Assembly: GCF_023715655.1 (NCBI RefSeq)
Contig: NZ_JAMBON010000027.1
Location: 1-49,309, forward strand
Reading direction: 5' to 3'
Source: Oceanobacillus luteolus
GTDB taxonomy: Bacteria; Bacillota; Bacilli; Bacillales; Amphibacillaceae
Length of the DNA stretch: 49,309 nt
In this document: positions 16,943 through 24,952 of the stretch, one piece after another
Layout of the letters: every line of letters begins with the position of its first letter
Numbering within the stretch: position 1 is the first letter of the stretch
Notes under the pieces: generated by a model
What the model saw: only the letters and a program-made list of their open reading frames with translations
Databases searched by the model: none
What the model was told of the DNA's origin: nothing
Program-made: the position numbers and the translations under genes

Positions 16943-18745
16943 ATGCAAATTATGAAACCAATCTACCGGGACGACGTACCAGTTGGCGAAGAATGGCTTT
17001 ACGAAATAAAATATGATGGTTTCCGGGCATTGCTATCGATATCAGCTGATGGCAAAGTTACATTAAAAAGCAGGAATAATCATGATCTGACAGACAAGTT
17101 TCCAGAAGTTGTCCGAAGCTGCGTGCACTTATTACCGGCAATAAAAGGATTCCTGCCACTCGTCCTCGATGGGGAGCTAGTAGTATTAAACAACAAATAC
17201 CAAGCGAACTTTTCAGAACTGCAAAAGCGAGGAAGGATGCGTAATCTTACCAAGATAGAAAAAGCAGCACAAGTACGTCCTGCCAGCTTTATTGCTTTTG
17301 ATATACTTGAAGTAAAAGGTAAAATCTATGATAAACAAAGACTTTCTACACGAAATAAAATATTGGAGGATGTGTTTAAAAAAGTTCAGGGCGAGAGATT
17401 ACAGCTTATTGAAGTATTTCAAGACTTACAGGACATTAAAAAGATTGTTTTCGATTTTAAAGGTGAGGGTTTTGTCGCCAAGAGGAAAAATAGTATCTAT
17501 TTGAACGGGAAAAAACATCAGGATTGGTTTAAAATAAAAAATTGGCGTTTAATTCATGGTATATTATCTTCTTTTGATATCGAGAATGGATATTTTGATG
17601 TGGCTGTAACGAATGGTCAGGAATTACGTCCAATTGGTAAGTGTAAGCACGGACTGGATGCTGAAACTTTTCAGACGTTAAGGGATTTCTTCACGAAAAA
17701 CGGTGAAAGAAACGGTAATAAGTTTACCGTTCCCCCTGCCATTTGCGCAGCGATCCACACGCTCGATTTATACGATCAAGAATTACGGGAACCTGAATTT
17801 GCTGCAGTGTTACCTACAATGAAAATGGAAGAATGTACAATTGAAAAGTTAAAGCTTGATCTGGCGATGCTGCCTGAAGAGGTTGAACTGACAAATACAG
17901 ATAAACTTTTATGGAATCAGCCAGGGTTTAGTAAAGGAAACCTGCTTACTTACATCCGCGAAATTTCACCTTATATGCTGCCATTTATAAGAGATCGTTT
18001 ACTCACAGTCATTCGTGCGCCTGACGGTGTTGAAGCCGAACAGTTTTTTCAAAAACATCTGCCGAGTTACGCACCAGATTTTGTGACAGCTGTACCCCAA
18101 CAAGGTGAAACCTTCTGCAGTTGCGATAATTTGGAATCGCTTGTATGGTTTGCCAATCACGGTGCAGTGGAATACCATGTCCCGTTTCAACGAAGTGGGA
18201 GTGTGATGCCACTTGAAATTGTATTTGACCTGGACCCCCCAGACCGCGAACATTTTCAACTCTCCGTTCAAGCTGCTCAGTTAGTAAAGGTACTGTTGGA
18301 TGAACTTTCATTACAGTCTTTCGTGAAGACATCGGGGAATAAAGGATTGCAAATTCACATCCCAATCCGTGAAGGAAGTATGACCTATGAGGAAACGGCA
18401 ATTTTTACTCAAGCTATTGCATTTACAATAGAAAAAAGTTATCCAGATAAATTTACGACGGAACGGATGAAAAATAAACGGAACGGCAGGCTGTATATCG
18501 ATTATGTGCAGCACGGGAAAGATAAAACGATTATTGCCCCCTACTCTCCTCGAAAGACCATGGAAGGCACTGTTGCCACCCCCCTGTTTTGGGAGGAGGT
18601 CGATAGCGATTTGGACCCGACGATTTTCACCATCGACACGGTTGTGGAACGAGTAAAACAATATGGGTGCCCCTTTGGAGAATTTGAAAAAGCTCGTGTA
18701 AAACAAAACATGAAAAATTTACTGAACATGGTGCGCAACAGTTGA
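16943..18745 (+). CDS. ligD: Multifunctional DNA ligase/polymerase LigD
   Basis: The end-joining enzyme that fills and seals breaks held by Ku. The 600-residue protein has an ATP-dependent ligase domain first: adenylated K23 in EIKYDGFRA, DGELV at 76-80 and the motif V-type stretch WFKIKN at 195-200. A primase-polymerase domain follows from about 315, with catalytic FDLDPPD (D429, D431) and SGNKGLQIH. There is no phosphoesterase domain, as in Bacillus LigD. GGGGTG seven bases upstream selects the ATG at 16943 over the in-frame GTG at 16928. No clear promoter is visible in the 45 bases after the preceding terminator. Confidence 0.94.
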   Translation: MQIMKPIYRDDVPVGEEWLYEIKYDGFRALLSISADGKVTLKSRNNHDLTDKFPEVVRSCVHLLPAIKGFLPLVLDGELVVLNNKYQANFSELQKRGRMRNLTKIEKAAQVRPASFIAFDILEVKGKIYDKQRLSTRNKILEDVFKKVQGERLQLIEVFQDLQDIKKIVFDFKGEGFVAKRKNSIYLNGKKHQDWFKIKNWRLIHGILSSFDIENGYFDVAVTNGQELRPIGKCKHGLDAETFQTLRDFFTKNGERNGNKFTVPPAICAAIHTLDLYDQELREPEFAAVLPTMKMEECTIEKLKLDLAMLPEEVELTNTDKLLWNQPGFSKGNLLTYIREISPYMLPFIRDRLLTVIRAPDGVEAEQFFQKHLPSYAPDFVTAVPQQGETFCSCDNLESLVWFANHGAVEYHVPFQRSGSVMPLEIVFDLDPPDREHFQLSVQAAQLVKVLLDELSLQSFVKTSGNKGLQIHIPIREGSMTYEETAIFTQAIAFTIEKSYPDKFTTERMKNKRNGRLYIDYVQHGKDKTIIAPYSPRKTMEGTVATPLFWEEVDSDLDPTIFTIDTVVERVKQYGCPFGEFEKARVKQNMKNLLNMVRNS

Positions 18746-18792
18746 TGAAATAACAAAAACTAGTTTTGGTAAAGTAAATCATAAGGTCATAA

Positions 18793-18847
18793 AAAGAAAG
18801 GACGTGGAGCGTGCTTGTGTAATAGCACTATGCCACGTCCTTTCTTT
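18793..18847. terminator. Bidirectional terminator between ligD and the YrvL-like gene
   Basis: AAAGAAAGGACGTGG and CCACGTCCTTTCTTT are exact inverted repeats with a GTGCT/AGCAC-containing loop. T-rich flanks on both sides let it stop both converging transcripts. It overlaps the last six codons of the minus-strand gene. Confidence 0.85.
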
Positions 18848-19328
18848 TCCAATTATCCAGCTTCTCATCATTAAACGCGATTTCAATCAATGCTAGGATG
18901 AAAGCTAATATCCATTCGGTATGTAAAGCTAATGATATACTTCCCATAAATTCATCTACTGTAAACAGTACAAGCCAGTTTTTAAATGTTTCAACCAAGA
19001 TGCTTAAGATTAGCAGGGTTGAATTGTTATTGATTTTCGGAATGAGAATGACATAAATCACTAAAAAGCAGAAATCAGCAATGATTCCAAGAAAAAAGAC
19101 ACTGATTACGAATATCGCAAGTGAAAGCAGCGAATCATACTTTACACCAAAAATATTAAATAAACCAGCCATTCCAAAGAAATATATTCCAAATAAAATA
19201 CCCGCTGCCATGGTAAGTAGGGCTGTAATGATAATTACCGTCGTTATTTTTTGTTTACGGTTCATTTCACGGAAAGGAATTTCGTCATCCTCTCGTCGTG
19301 ATGTCGGATCATTCATGTTATTTGACAT
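18828..19328 (-). CDS. YrvL-like membrane protein
   Basis: A 166-residue protein with a charged N-terminal 25 residues followed by about four membrane segments. The closing region, NWLVLFTVDEFMGSISL then ALIEIAF, resembles the YrvL family, reported in Bacillus subtilis to act as a regulator of the SigO/RsoA system. No sigO or rsoA gene lies in this window, so its partner here is unknown. AAGGGAG seven bases before the ATG supports the start. The stop codon lies inside the bidirectional terminator shared with ligD. The family assignment is from recall of conserved residues and is moderate. Confidence 0.6.
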   Translation of the reverse strand: MSNNMNDPTSRREDDEIPFREMNRKQKITTVIIITALLTMAAGILFGIYFFGMAGLFNIFGVKYDSLLSLAIFVISVFFLGIIADFCFLVIYVILIPKINNNSTLLILSILVETFKNWLVLFTVDEFMGSISLALHTEWILAFILALIEIAFNDEKLDNWKRKDVA

Positions 19329-19458
19329 GCAAAAACTCCCTTAGAAAAGATGAGTAACTATTATACGGATATATCCAAATCAGGTTTCATTTGATTTTAA
19401 AACAAAAATAGTTTGAGGAGAGCTCTCTGGCCCACTCTAAGATATGTTATAGTGGATA

Positions 19459-20541
19459 ATGGTGATTGAATTGATAATATTACTATTTATTCTATTATAT
19501 ATCGGTTTAATTTCGTATATATTGAAACATCAAATATACATCCATACGTCTACGATGGCTTCCATTATGGCTTTTGGAATTGTTCTCCAAGGGGTAATGA
19601 ATTTGTTCTTTGGCGACGGATTTTTTCATACTAACTTTGCAAAGATTCTAATTACATTTATCGTAGCGCTATGGGTAAGTTTTTGGTCATCTATTTTTAT
19701 TTCTTTAATAAAGAGAAAATGGAAATCACTTCATTACAAGAACCCTGTCAACCGGTTCGGTATAGGGACTTGGATCGCTGCTTCTTCCATTTGTGGTGTA
19801 TTACTAGCCAATCACTTTTTTACTCCATTGGTTAGAGGGCTTAGCTTCCTCAATGCTGCACTGTGGATTTTTTATTGTTGGATAAGTGTTAAGGCGATAA
19901 TGACTATCTTCCGGTTACGTATCGTACAAGTGCATGGAATTCTTCTTTTAACAACCGTAAGTACGCAATCGCTGATTATCCTCTTCCACAACGTTTATAC
20001 AAATGTACCGAAACAACTAACATATAGTTTACTAACAGTAGGTTTTTGTTTTTACATCCTAGGTACTTTCCTGATTGTGAAAAGATATACGGAACATTCG
20101 TGGAGTGTCGAAACAGATTGGAATAATACGAATTGTATTCTTCATGGCGCGTTATCAATTTCTGGTGTTGCTAGTATAGTGAGTGGTGCTTTTAATGAAC
20201 AAAGTTTATTCGTTCTCTGGGGGTTGACCGTAACTATCTTTCTAATAGTGGAGGGTATTGAGATTTATCGGTTGATCAGATTAGTGAAGGAATCGGGATG
20301 GAAAAGGGCAGTCTTTGTGTACAACGTCAGCCAATGGAGCAGAATCTTTACATTTTCCATGTTTTATACATTCACTGGGTTTCTCCCTGTGCAAAGACCA
20401 ATTATATCCTCAATTCAGGAGGTCGTTATAAACGTTGGTTTTTGGGTAATAATAGCACTTGTTTTAATCGAACTCATTTTAGTACTGCAACTTATGTTTA
20501 GACAGAAAGAGACCAAACAGCAATTACAAGAATCTGCTTAA
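19459..20541 (+). CDS. Unknown polytopic membrane protein
   Basis: A 360-residue protein with roughly ten hydrophobic segments evenly spaced along its length, short loops and a short charged tail (RQKETKQQLQES). It has no signal peptide, soluble domain or catalytic motif that I recognise. The segment RFGIGTWIAASSICGVLL faintly recalls tellurite/dicarboxylate (TDT/SLAC1-type) channels, but I would not assign it. The ribosome site is weak (GTGG), and a GTG one codon on is an alternative start. It stands alone between terminators, opposite in direction to its neighbours on both sides. Confidence 0.7.
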   Translation: MVIELIILLFILLYIGLISYILKHQIYIHTSTMASIMAFGIVLQGVMNLFFGDGFFHTNFAKILITFIVALWVSFWSSIFISLIKRKWKSLHYKNPVNRFGIGTWIAASSICGVLLANHFFTPLVRGLSFLNAALWIFYCWISVKAIMTIFRLRIVQVHGILLLTTVSTQSLIILFHNVYTNVPKQLTYSLLTVGFCFYILGTFLIVKRYTEHSWSVETDWNNTNCILHGALSISGVASIVSGAFNEQSLFVLWGLTVTIFLIVEGIEIYRLIRLVKESGWKRAVFVYNVSQWSRIFTFSMFYTFTGFLPVQRPIISSIQEVVINVGFWVIIALVLIELILVLQLMFRQKETKQQLQESA

Positions 20542-20586
20542 GATAAAAAAAGGTATGAAGACTTCTTGAATTTAAAGCTCATCATA

Positions 20587-20626
20587 AAAAGCTAGAACTG
20601 CCAGCTTCCTGACAGTTCTAGCTTTT
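20587..20626. terminator. Bidirectional terminator
   Basis: AAAAGCTAGAACTG and CAGTTCTAGCTTTT are exact inverted repeats around a 12-base loop. The A and T ends allow termination of both the membrane-protein transcript (plus) and the acyl-CoA synthetase transcript (minus). Confidence 0.9.
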
Positions 20627-20644
20627 ATAGCATATAATTAGTAA

Positions 20645-22615
20645 TTAGACTTTTTTAACAGTAACCACTTCTTTAATACGATCAATAGCAGCAGGATCTT
20701 CAAGGCCAGTCACATCACCGGCAACTTCACCAGTTACTTGTAATTCTTTTAATAGCCTGCGCATAATTTTTCCGCTGACCGTTTTTGGCATGGCCTCAAC
20801 TATAAAGATATCCCGAGGACGGGCGATTTGACCAATACTATTTACGATACTCTCTTCCACTTTCTGTCGCAATCCCTCATCCCCATCATATCCCTCTGCT
20901 ACAGTCACAAAAACAACTGGAACTTCACCTTTAATCTTATCTGGTGCTCCAATGACCGCCGCTTCTGACACTCCAGGCACTTCGAGAACAGCACTTTCCA
21001 TTTCCATTGTACTTAGTCTATGTCCAGAAACATTGAATGCGTCATCGGAACGGCCGACGACCCAGAAGTAGCCATCTTCATCTACTAGAGCAATGTCACT
21101 TGCATAATAGTTTCCTTCTACTTGGCTGAAATATTGTTCATAGTAGCGTTGTGGTTCTTTCCATAACGTACGGCATAACATTGGGAAAGGCTTGCGGATG
21201 ACAAGGTTGCCTAATGTCCCTGGAGGAACTGGCTCCCCTGCAGCATCGACTACCGCAGCATCAATCCCTAAAAAGGCCACCCCTGCAGAGCCTGGTTTCA
21301 TCGGCGTAAGCCATGCTGCTCCAGCAAGTGGTGTTCCAGCTGTTTCGGTTTGTCCCCATGTATTATTAACATTGATTTTACCTCGACCTAATACATCTCT
21401 CGTCCAATGCCAGGTTTCCGGGTCAAATGGCTCGCCAACTAGTGATATGACATCAAGGCAAGATAAATCATAAGATTCGAGTGCTTTCTCCCCTAGACTC
21501 TTAAGCATCCGTAATGCAGTTGGTGCGGTAAACAGCTTGTTAACCCGGTATTTTTCAATAATTTGATAAAAACGGTCTTGCTCCGGATAATTCGGTGCAC
21601 CTTCATAGACGACTGTAGTCACACCATTTGCCAAAGAACCTGCGACACCCCATATATGCATCGTCAGCCAGCCGACGTCTGCTGTACACCAGAACACATC
21701 ATCCGGCTGATGGTTCATATGATATTTTCCATAAATATAATTTTGTACGACGAAAGCAATTCCTGAATGAACGACACCCTTTGGTTTACCAGTTGTCCCG
21801 CTCGTATAAAAAACTATTCCAGGTTCATTTGCCTCAATGGGAGTCGGCTCACAATGAATCGAAACACTTTTCCGCTCCTCATGCCACCAAACGTCTCTAC
21901 CAATTTCCATGACAGGACTTATCCCTAATCGATCAACAACAATGACACCTTCTACAGTTGGAATATCTTGAATAACGATATCTACTTTTTCTTTCAAGGG
22001 TATTACTTTACCACGTCGTAAGCCCGCATCTGCAGTTACGACGACTTTTGGTTCAAATGCTTGGAGTCGATCACGTAAAGATTGTTCAGAAAAACCGGAG
22101 AAAATCGTGCTATACACTGCCCCAAGTCGGAAGCAGGCAAGGATGGCAATAAAAGATTCAGCGAGATTCGGCAAATATATTGCAACAGGATCACCTTTTT
22201 GTACACCAAACGACTTCAATACATTAGCAAAACGATTAACTTCAGCTAAAAGCATGTTATACGTATAGAAGCTCGAAGTACCGTCCTCACCTTCCCAGAT
22301 AAGTGCGGTTCGGTTACCTGCACCATTTTCAATATGACGATCGATCAAGTTATAACAAGGATTACTGACGCCGCCTCTAAAAAACTCAAAGTCAGGCAGC
22401 TCACCGCTCATTGTTTCTTCCCAAGGTTCAAACCAGTGTAACTCATTAGCAACCTCTGCCCAAAATGTCTCTGAATCCTCTTGTGATTTCTTCAACAATG
22501 CTTGAAAAGCTTCACTATCCCCAAGATTAGTCTTCTTCTGTTCTCCTTTACTTGGATAAACAAGTTTACTTGCTTTTACAATGTCTTGAATACCACCAAC
22601 ATCACTATGCACCAT
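20645..22615 (-). CDS. Acetyl-CoA synthetase-family acyl-CoA ligase with an opened acyl pocket
   Basis: An AMP-forming ligase of 656 residues that activates a carboxylic acid to its CoA ester in the cytoplasm. It has the phosphate-binding loop YTSGTTGKPKG (270-280), the GRSDDAFNVSGHR hinge region and C-terminal PKTVSGKIMRR, whose lysine is the usual acetylation-control site. In true acetyl-CoA synthetases the motif TWWQTET holds a tryptophan that caps the acetate pocket; here it is TWGQTET, with G421 in that place. I therefore expect acids longer than acetate, such as propionate or branched short-chain acids. AAGGAGG precedes the ATG. A cre site lies in the leader, and cstA is divergent. Confidence 0.88.
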   Translation of the reverse strand: MVHSDVGGIQDIVKASKLVYPSKGEQKKTNLGDSEAFQALLKKSQEDSETFWAEVANELHWFEPWEETMSGELPDFEFFRGGVSNPCYNLIDRHIENGAGNRTALIWEGEDGTSSFYTYNMLLAEVNRFANVLKSFGVQKGDPVAIYLPNLAESFIAILACFRLGAVYSTIFSGFSEQSLRDRLQAFEPKVVVTADAGLRRGKVIPLKEKVDIVIQDIPTVEGVIVVDRLGISPVMEIGRDVWWHEERKSVSIHCEPTPIEANEPGIVFYTSGTTGKPKGVVHSGIAFVVQNYIYGKYHMNHQPDDVFWCTADVGWLTMHIWGVAGSLANGVTTVVYEGAPNYPEQDRFYQIIEKYRVNKLFTAPTALRMLKSLGEKALESYDLSCLDVISLVGEPFDPETWHWTRDVLGRGKINVNNTWGQTETAGTPLAGAAWLTPMKPGSAGVAFLGIDAAVVDAAGEPVPPGTLGNLVIRKPFPMLCRTLWKEPQRYYEQYFSQVEGNYYASDIALVDEDGYFWVVGRSDDAFNVSGHRLSTMEMESAVLEVPGVSEAAVIGAPDKIKGEVPVVFVTVAEGYDGDEGLRQKVEESIVNSIGQIARPRDIFIVEAMPKTVSGKIMRRLLKELQVTGEVAGDVTGLEDPAAIDRIKEVVTVKKV

Positions 22616-22636
22616 GAATCTCCTCCTTCGAAATTA

Positions 22637-22650
22637 GGTAAACGCTTTCA
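22637..22650 (-). promoter_or_regulatory. cre site in the leader of the acyl-CoA synthetase
   Basis: TGAAAGCGTTTACC on the minus strand matches TGNAARCGNWWWCA at all positions but the last. It lies between the promoter and the start codon, where bound CcpA would block elongation. This fits glucose repression of acid reuse. Confidence 0.78.
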
Positions 22651-22690
22651 CATAAATCCGTCCTGTTTATTCTCGGTAGGTCATATTCAC

Positions 22691-22702
22691 TTATTTAAAT
22701 AA
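22691..22702. repeat. Palindrome TTATTTAAATAA, copy 1
   Basis: A perfect 12-base palindrome that overlaps the acyl-CoA synthetase -10 element by two bases and extends downstream of it. An identical copy lies at 22804-22815 inside the cstA promoter, with centres 113 bp apart. It could be a shared operator, though the region is very AT-rich. Confidence 0.4.
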
Positions 22703-22728
22703 TATATATATTCTGAAAGAAAAGTCAA
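22701..22728 (-). promoter_or_regulatory. Sigma-A promoter of the acyl-CoA synthetase gene
   Basis: On the minus strand TTGACT (22723-22728), a 16-base spacer and TATATT (22701-22706) form a good vegetative promoter. The leader is about 80 bases and contains the cre site. Confidence 0.65.
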
Positions 22729-22796
22729 TGTTTGACTCGACATCCGCTTATATTGCAATTAACAGAAAATATTTTATTTAAAAATTAACTTTATTA

Positions 22797-22824
22797 TTTA
22801 CATTTATTTAAATAAATATATAAT
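22797..22824 (+). promoter_or_regulatory. Sigma-A promoter of cstA with palindromic spacer
   Basis: TTTACA, a 16-base spacer and TATAAT. The spacer region contains ATTTATTTAAATAAAT (22802-22817), a perfect 16-base palindrome that includes copy 2 of TTATTTAAATAA (22804-22815). An operator here would directly occlude the polymerase. Confidence 0.65.
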
Positions 22825-22860
22825 AGTTGATAAATAATTTTTTATAAAGGAGGACATGCT

Positions 22861-24609
22861 TTGAATGCAATATTAGTAGCAATAATTGGAATGATTGTAT
22901 TAGCTTTAGGTTATCGTTATTATTCGAAATTTGTTGCTGAAAAGATTTTCAAATTAGATCCCAATTATAAAACGCCGGCACACAGATATAATGACGGCGT
23001 GGATTTTGTCCCTACAAACAAGTTTGTTCTATGGGGTCATCACTTTACGTCTGTGGCAGGTGCAGCACCAATTTTAGGTCCTGCAATAGCATTGTATTGG
23101 GGTTGGTTGCCTGCATTTTTATGGGTAATCCTCGGCACCGTCTTTGCAGCTGGTGTACATGATTTTGGTACGTTGGCGATTTCCGTGCGTAATAAAGGGC
23201 AATCTATTGGTACCATAGCTGAAAAATTAATTGGTAGACGCGGGAAATTATTGTTTTTATTTATCATCCTAACATTGGTATTAATGGTTAATGCAGTTTT
23301 TGCTTGGGTTATCGCTAATCTTTTCGTATCCTATCCTGCAAGTGTGTTACCAGTATTTATTCAAATCCCTCTTGCGGTATGGATAGGATTTGCAGTTTAT
23401 AAACGGAAAGCGAAAATGCTTGTCCCGTCTTTAATTGCTCTTGCTGTCATGTATGCAGCGGCAATATTTGCTGCGCAATATGAATTCTTACAGATTGATC
23501 TCGTCAAATATATGGGTGGCGAAGATGCAGCTGGTCTCTTTGGTTTAGGCACGGTTGGAACAGCATTTATGATTTGGATTGCAATCTTAATGATTTATGT
23601 TTACATTGCATCAACATTACCAGTTTGGATGCTTCTACAACCGAGGGATTTCATCAACTCACACCAACTAGTAGTAGGACTAGGAATTCTATATTTAGGT
23701 CTATTATTTACAAACCCGACTATTACAGCACCGGCAACAAATCCTAATCCGGATACGTCATGGTTGCCACTATTATTTATCACGATTGCTTGTGGAGCCA
23801 TATCAGGTTTCCATGGTCTTGTTTCATCTGGTACTTCCGCCAAACAGCTGAATAAAGAAACAGATGCCCGATTTGTTGGATATTTAGGTGCTGTTGGTGA
23901 AGGAGTTTTGGCATTAATTTCTATCCTTGCAGTTGCAACGCTATTCAGCAGTACAGATGCCTTTACGCAAGCCTATTCTAGCTTCACTGCTGCAAATGCC
24001 GGTGGACTCGGGAATTTTGTAGAAGGGGCATCTATCCTAGCTGGTGGATTAGGTATTCCAGCACATGTATCTGTTACAATCGTCTCCATAATTGTTGTTA
24101 GTTTTGCTGCTACAACATTAGATACTGCTGTACGACTCATGCGCTACATTATTGCTGAAATTGGAACAGAATACAATGTTCAACCACTTACTAAGAAGCA
24201 CGTCGCTACATCAGTTGCAGTCCTATCAAGTGCTGCACTGGCAATCCTGCCTGAAGGACCAAACGGATTCGGTTCTGGAGGATACTTGATCTGGCCATTA
24301 TTTGGTACATCGAACCAGTTATTAGCTGGAATCAGTTTACTTCTCATCTCCATTTGGCTGAAACGAAGAGGTGTAAACTATGTCGTTACCCTGGTGCCAA
24401 TGATATTCGTCATGTTTATGACATTATATGCGATGTTCCAGCAAGTATTTTTCCAATGGATCTGGTTTGGAGAACAAGCAAGTACACTGCTTTTCGTACT
24501 AGGTTCCATCATCTTCGTGTTTACTGCATGGATTTGCTTAACTGCAATACAAGTATTCAGAGGAAAATTTGACGACTTAGGAAAAATCGACGACGAAAAA
24601 ATAGGATAA
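22861..24609 (+). CDS. cstA: CstA-family carbon starvation / pyruvate-peptide transporter
   Basis: A 582-residue polytopic carrier of the CstA/BtsT family, known for pyruvate or peptide uptake when carbon runs low. The N-terminal family block DGVDFVPTNKFVLWGHHF (about 48-65) and FAAGVHDFG are present, and around 15 membrane segments follow. Length matches the short Gram-positive form. The start is TTG, set by AAGGAGG seven bases upstream. It leads a plus-strand operon with a small CC-terminal protein and an ArsA-like ATPase, and is divergent from the acyl-CoA synthetase. The pairing suggests joint handling of overflow acids. Confidence 0.9.
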   Translation: MNAILVAIIGMIVLALGYRYYSKFVAEKIFKLDPNYKTPAHRYNDGVDFVPTNKFVLWGHHFTSVAGAAPILGPAIALYWGWLPAFLWVILGTVFAAGVHDFGTLAISVRNKGQSIGTIAEKLIGRRGKLLFLFIILTLVLMVNAVFAWVIANLFVSYPASVLPVFIQIPLAVWIGFAVYKRKAKMLVPSLIALAVMYAAAIFAAQYEFLQIDLVKYMGGEDAAGLFGLGTVGTAFMIWIAILMIYVYIASTLPVWMLLQPRDFINSHQLVVGLGILYLGLLFTNPTITAPATNPNPDTSWLPLLFITIACGAISGFHGLVSSGTSAKQLNKETDARFVGYLGAVGEGVLALISILAVATLFSSTDAFTQAYSSFTAANAGGLGNFVEGASILAGGLGIPAHVSVTIVSIIVVSFAATTLDTAVRLMRYIIAEIGTEYNVQPLTKKHVATSVAVLSSAALAILPEGPNGFGSGGYLIWPLFGTSNQLLAGISLLLISIWLKRRGVNYVVTLVPMIFVMFMTLYAMFQQVFFQWIWFGEQASTLLFVLGSIIFVFTAWICLTAIQVFRGKFDDLGKIDDEKIG

Positions 24610-24616
24610 TAAATCA

Positions 24617-24642
24617 AAAGGGATCATGTACATGATCCCTTT
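24617..24642 (+). repeat. 26-base perfect palindrome between cstA and the CC-terminal gene
   Basis: AAAGGGATCATG-TA-CATGATCCCTTT lies seven bases after the cstA stop codon. As RNA it would fold into a stem of 11-12 pairs. Only three T follow, so termination would be partial at best. It may lower or process downstream mRNA. Confidence 0.7.
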
Positions 24643-24673
24643 CTATACATATCTAGAAAAAGAAGGTGTTCTC

Positions 24674-24931
24674 ATGCTAGAGCGTGTAAAACAACTAGTT
24701 AAGTTATACGAAGAAATCCTCAGCATGCCACATCGTACAGAGATTGCGAGAGAATTACGGGAAGAAGATGATTTGTTTCTCTTGATGCTCTACTCTGAGA
24801 TGATCGGCATTCCTAACCCGGTTTATTATTACACATTAGAGCTATATCCTTACATGATTGAACGGTTCCATGACTGGCATCTTCGAATGGGTATGGAGAA
24901 GTCCCCCCTTTCTGGAATCCGTTGTTGCTAA
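24674..24931 (+). CDS. Small protein ending in Cys-Cys-stop (cory-CC-star family)
   Basis: An 85-residue soluble protein whose last residues are GIRCC-stop; these are its only cysteines. It matches my recollection of the family named cory-CC-star for this ending. No function is established as far as I know. It is Glu/Arg/Leu-rich at the N terminus (predicted helices at 1-18 and 22-42), with a Tyr-rich centre (PVYYYTLELYPY, 49-60). AGAAGGTG five bases before the ATG at 24674 decides the start; the longer frame begins inside the palindrome. It lies between cstA and the ArsA-like ATPase, 21 bases before the latter, so a joint role is likely. Confidence 0.75.
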   Translation: MLERVKQLVKLYEEILSMPHRTEIARELREEDDLFLLMLYSEMIGIPNPVYYYTLELYPYMIERFHDWHLRMGMEKSPLSGIRCC

Positions 24932-24952
24932 TAGACAAAAAGGAGAATCCAT

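Noticed and set aside
24626..24673. Longer start for the CC-ending protein
   Set aside because: It begins inside the palindrome and lacks a ribosome site; AGAAGGTG supports the ATG at 24674.
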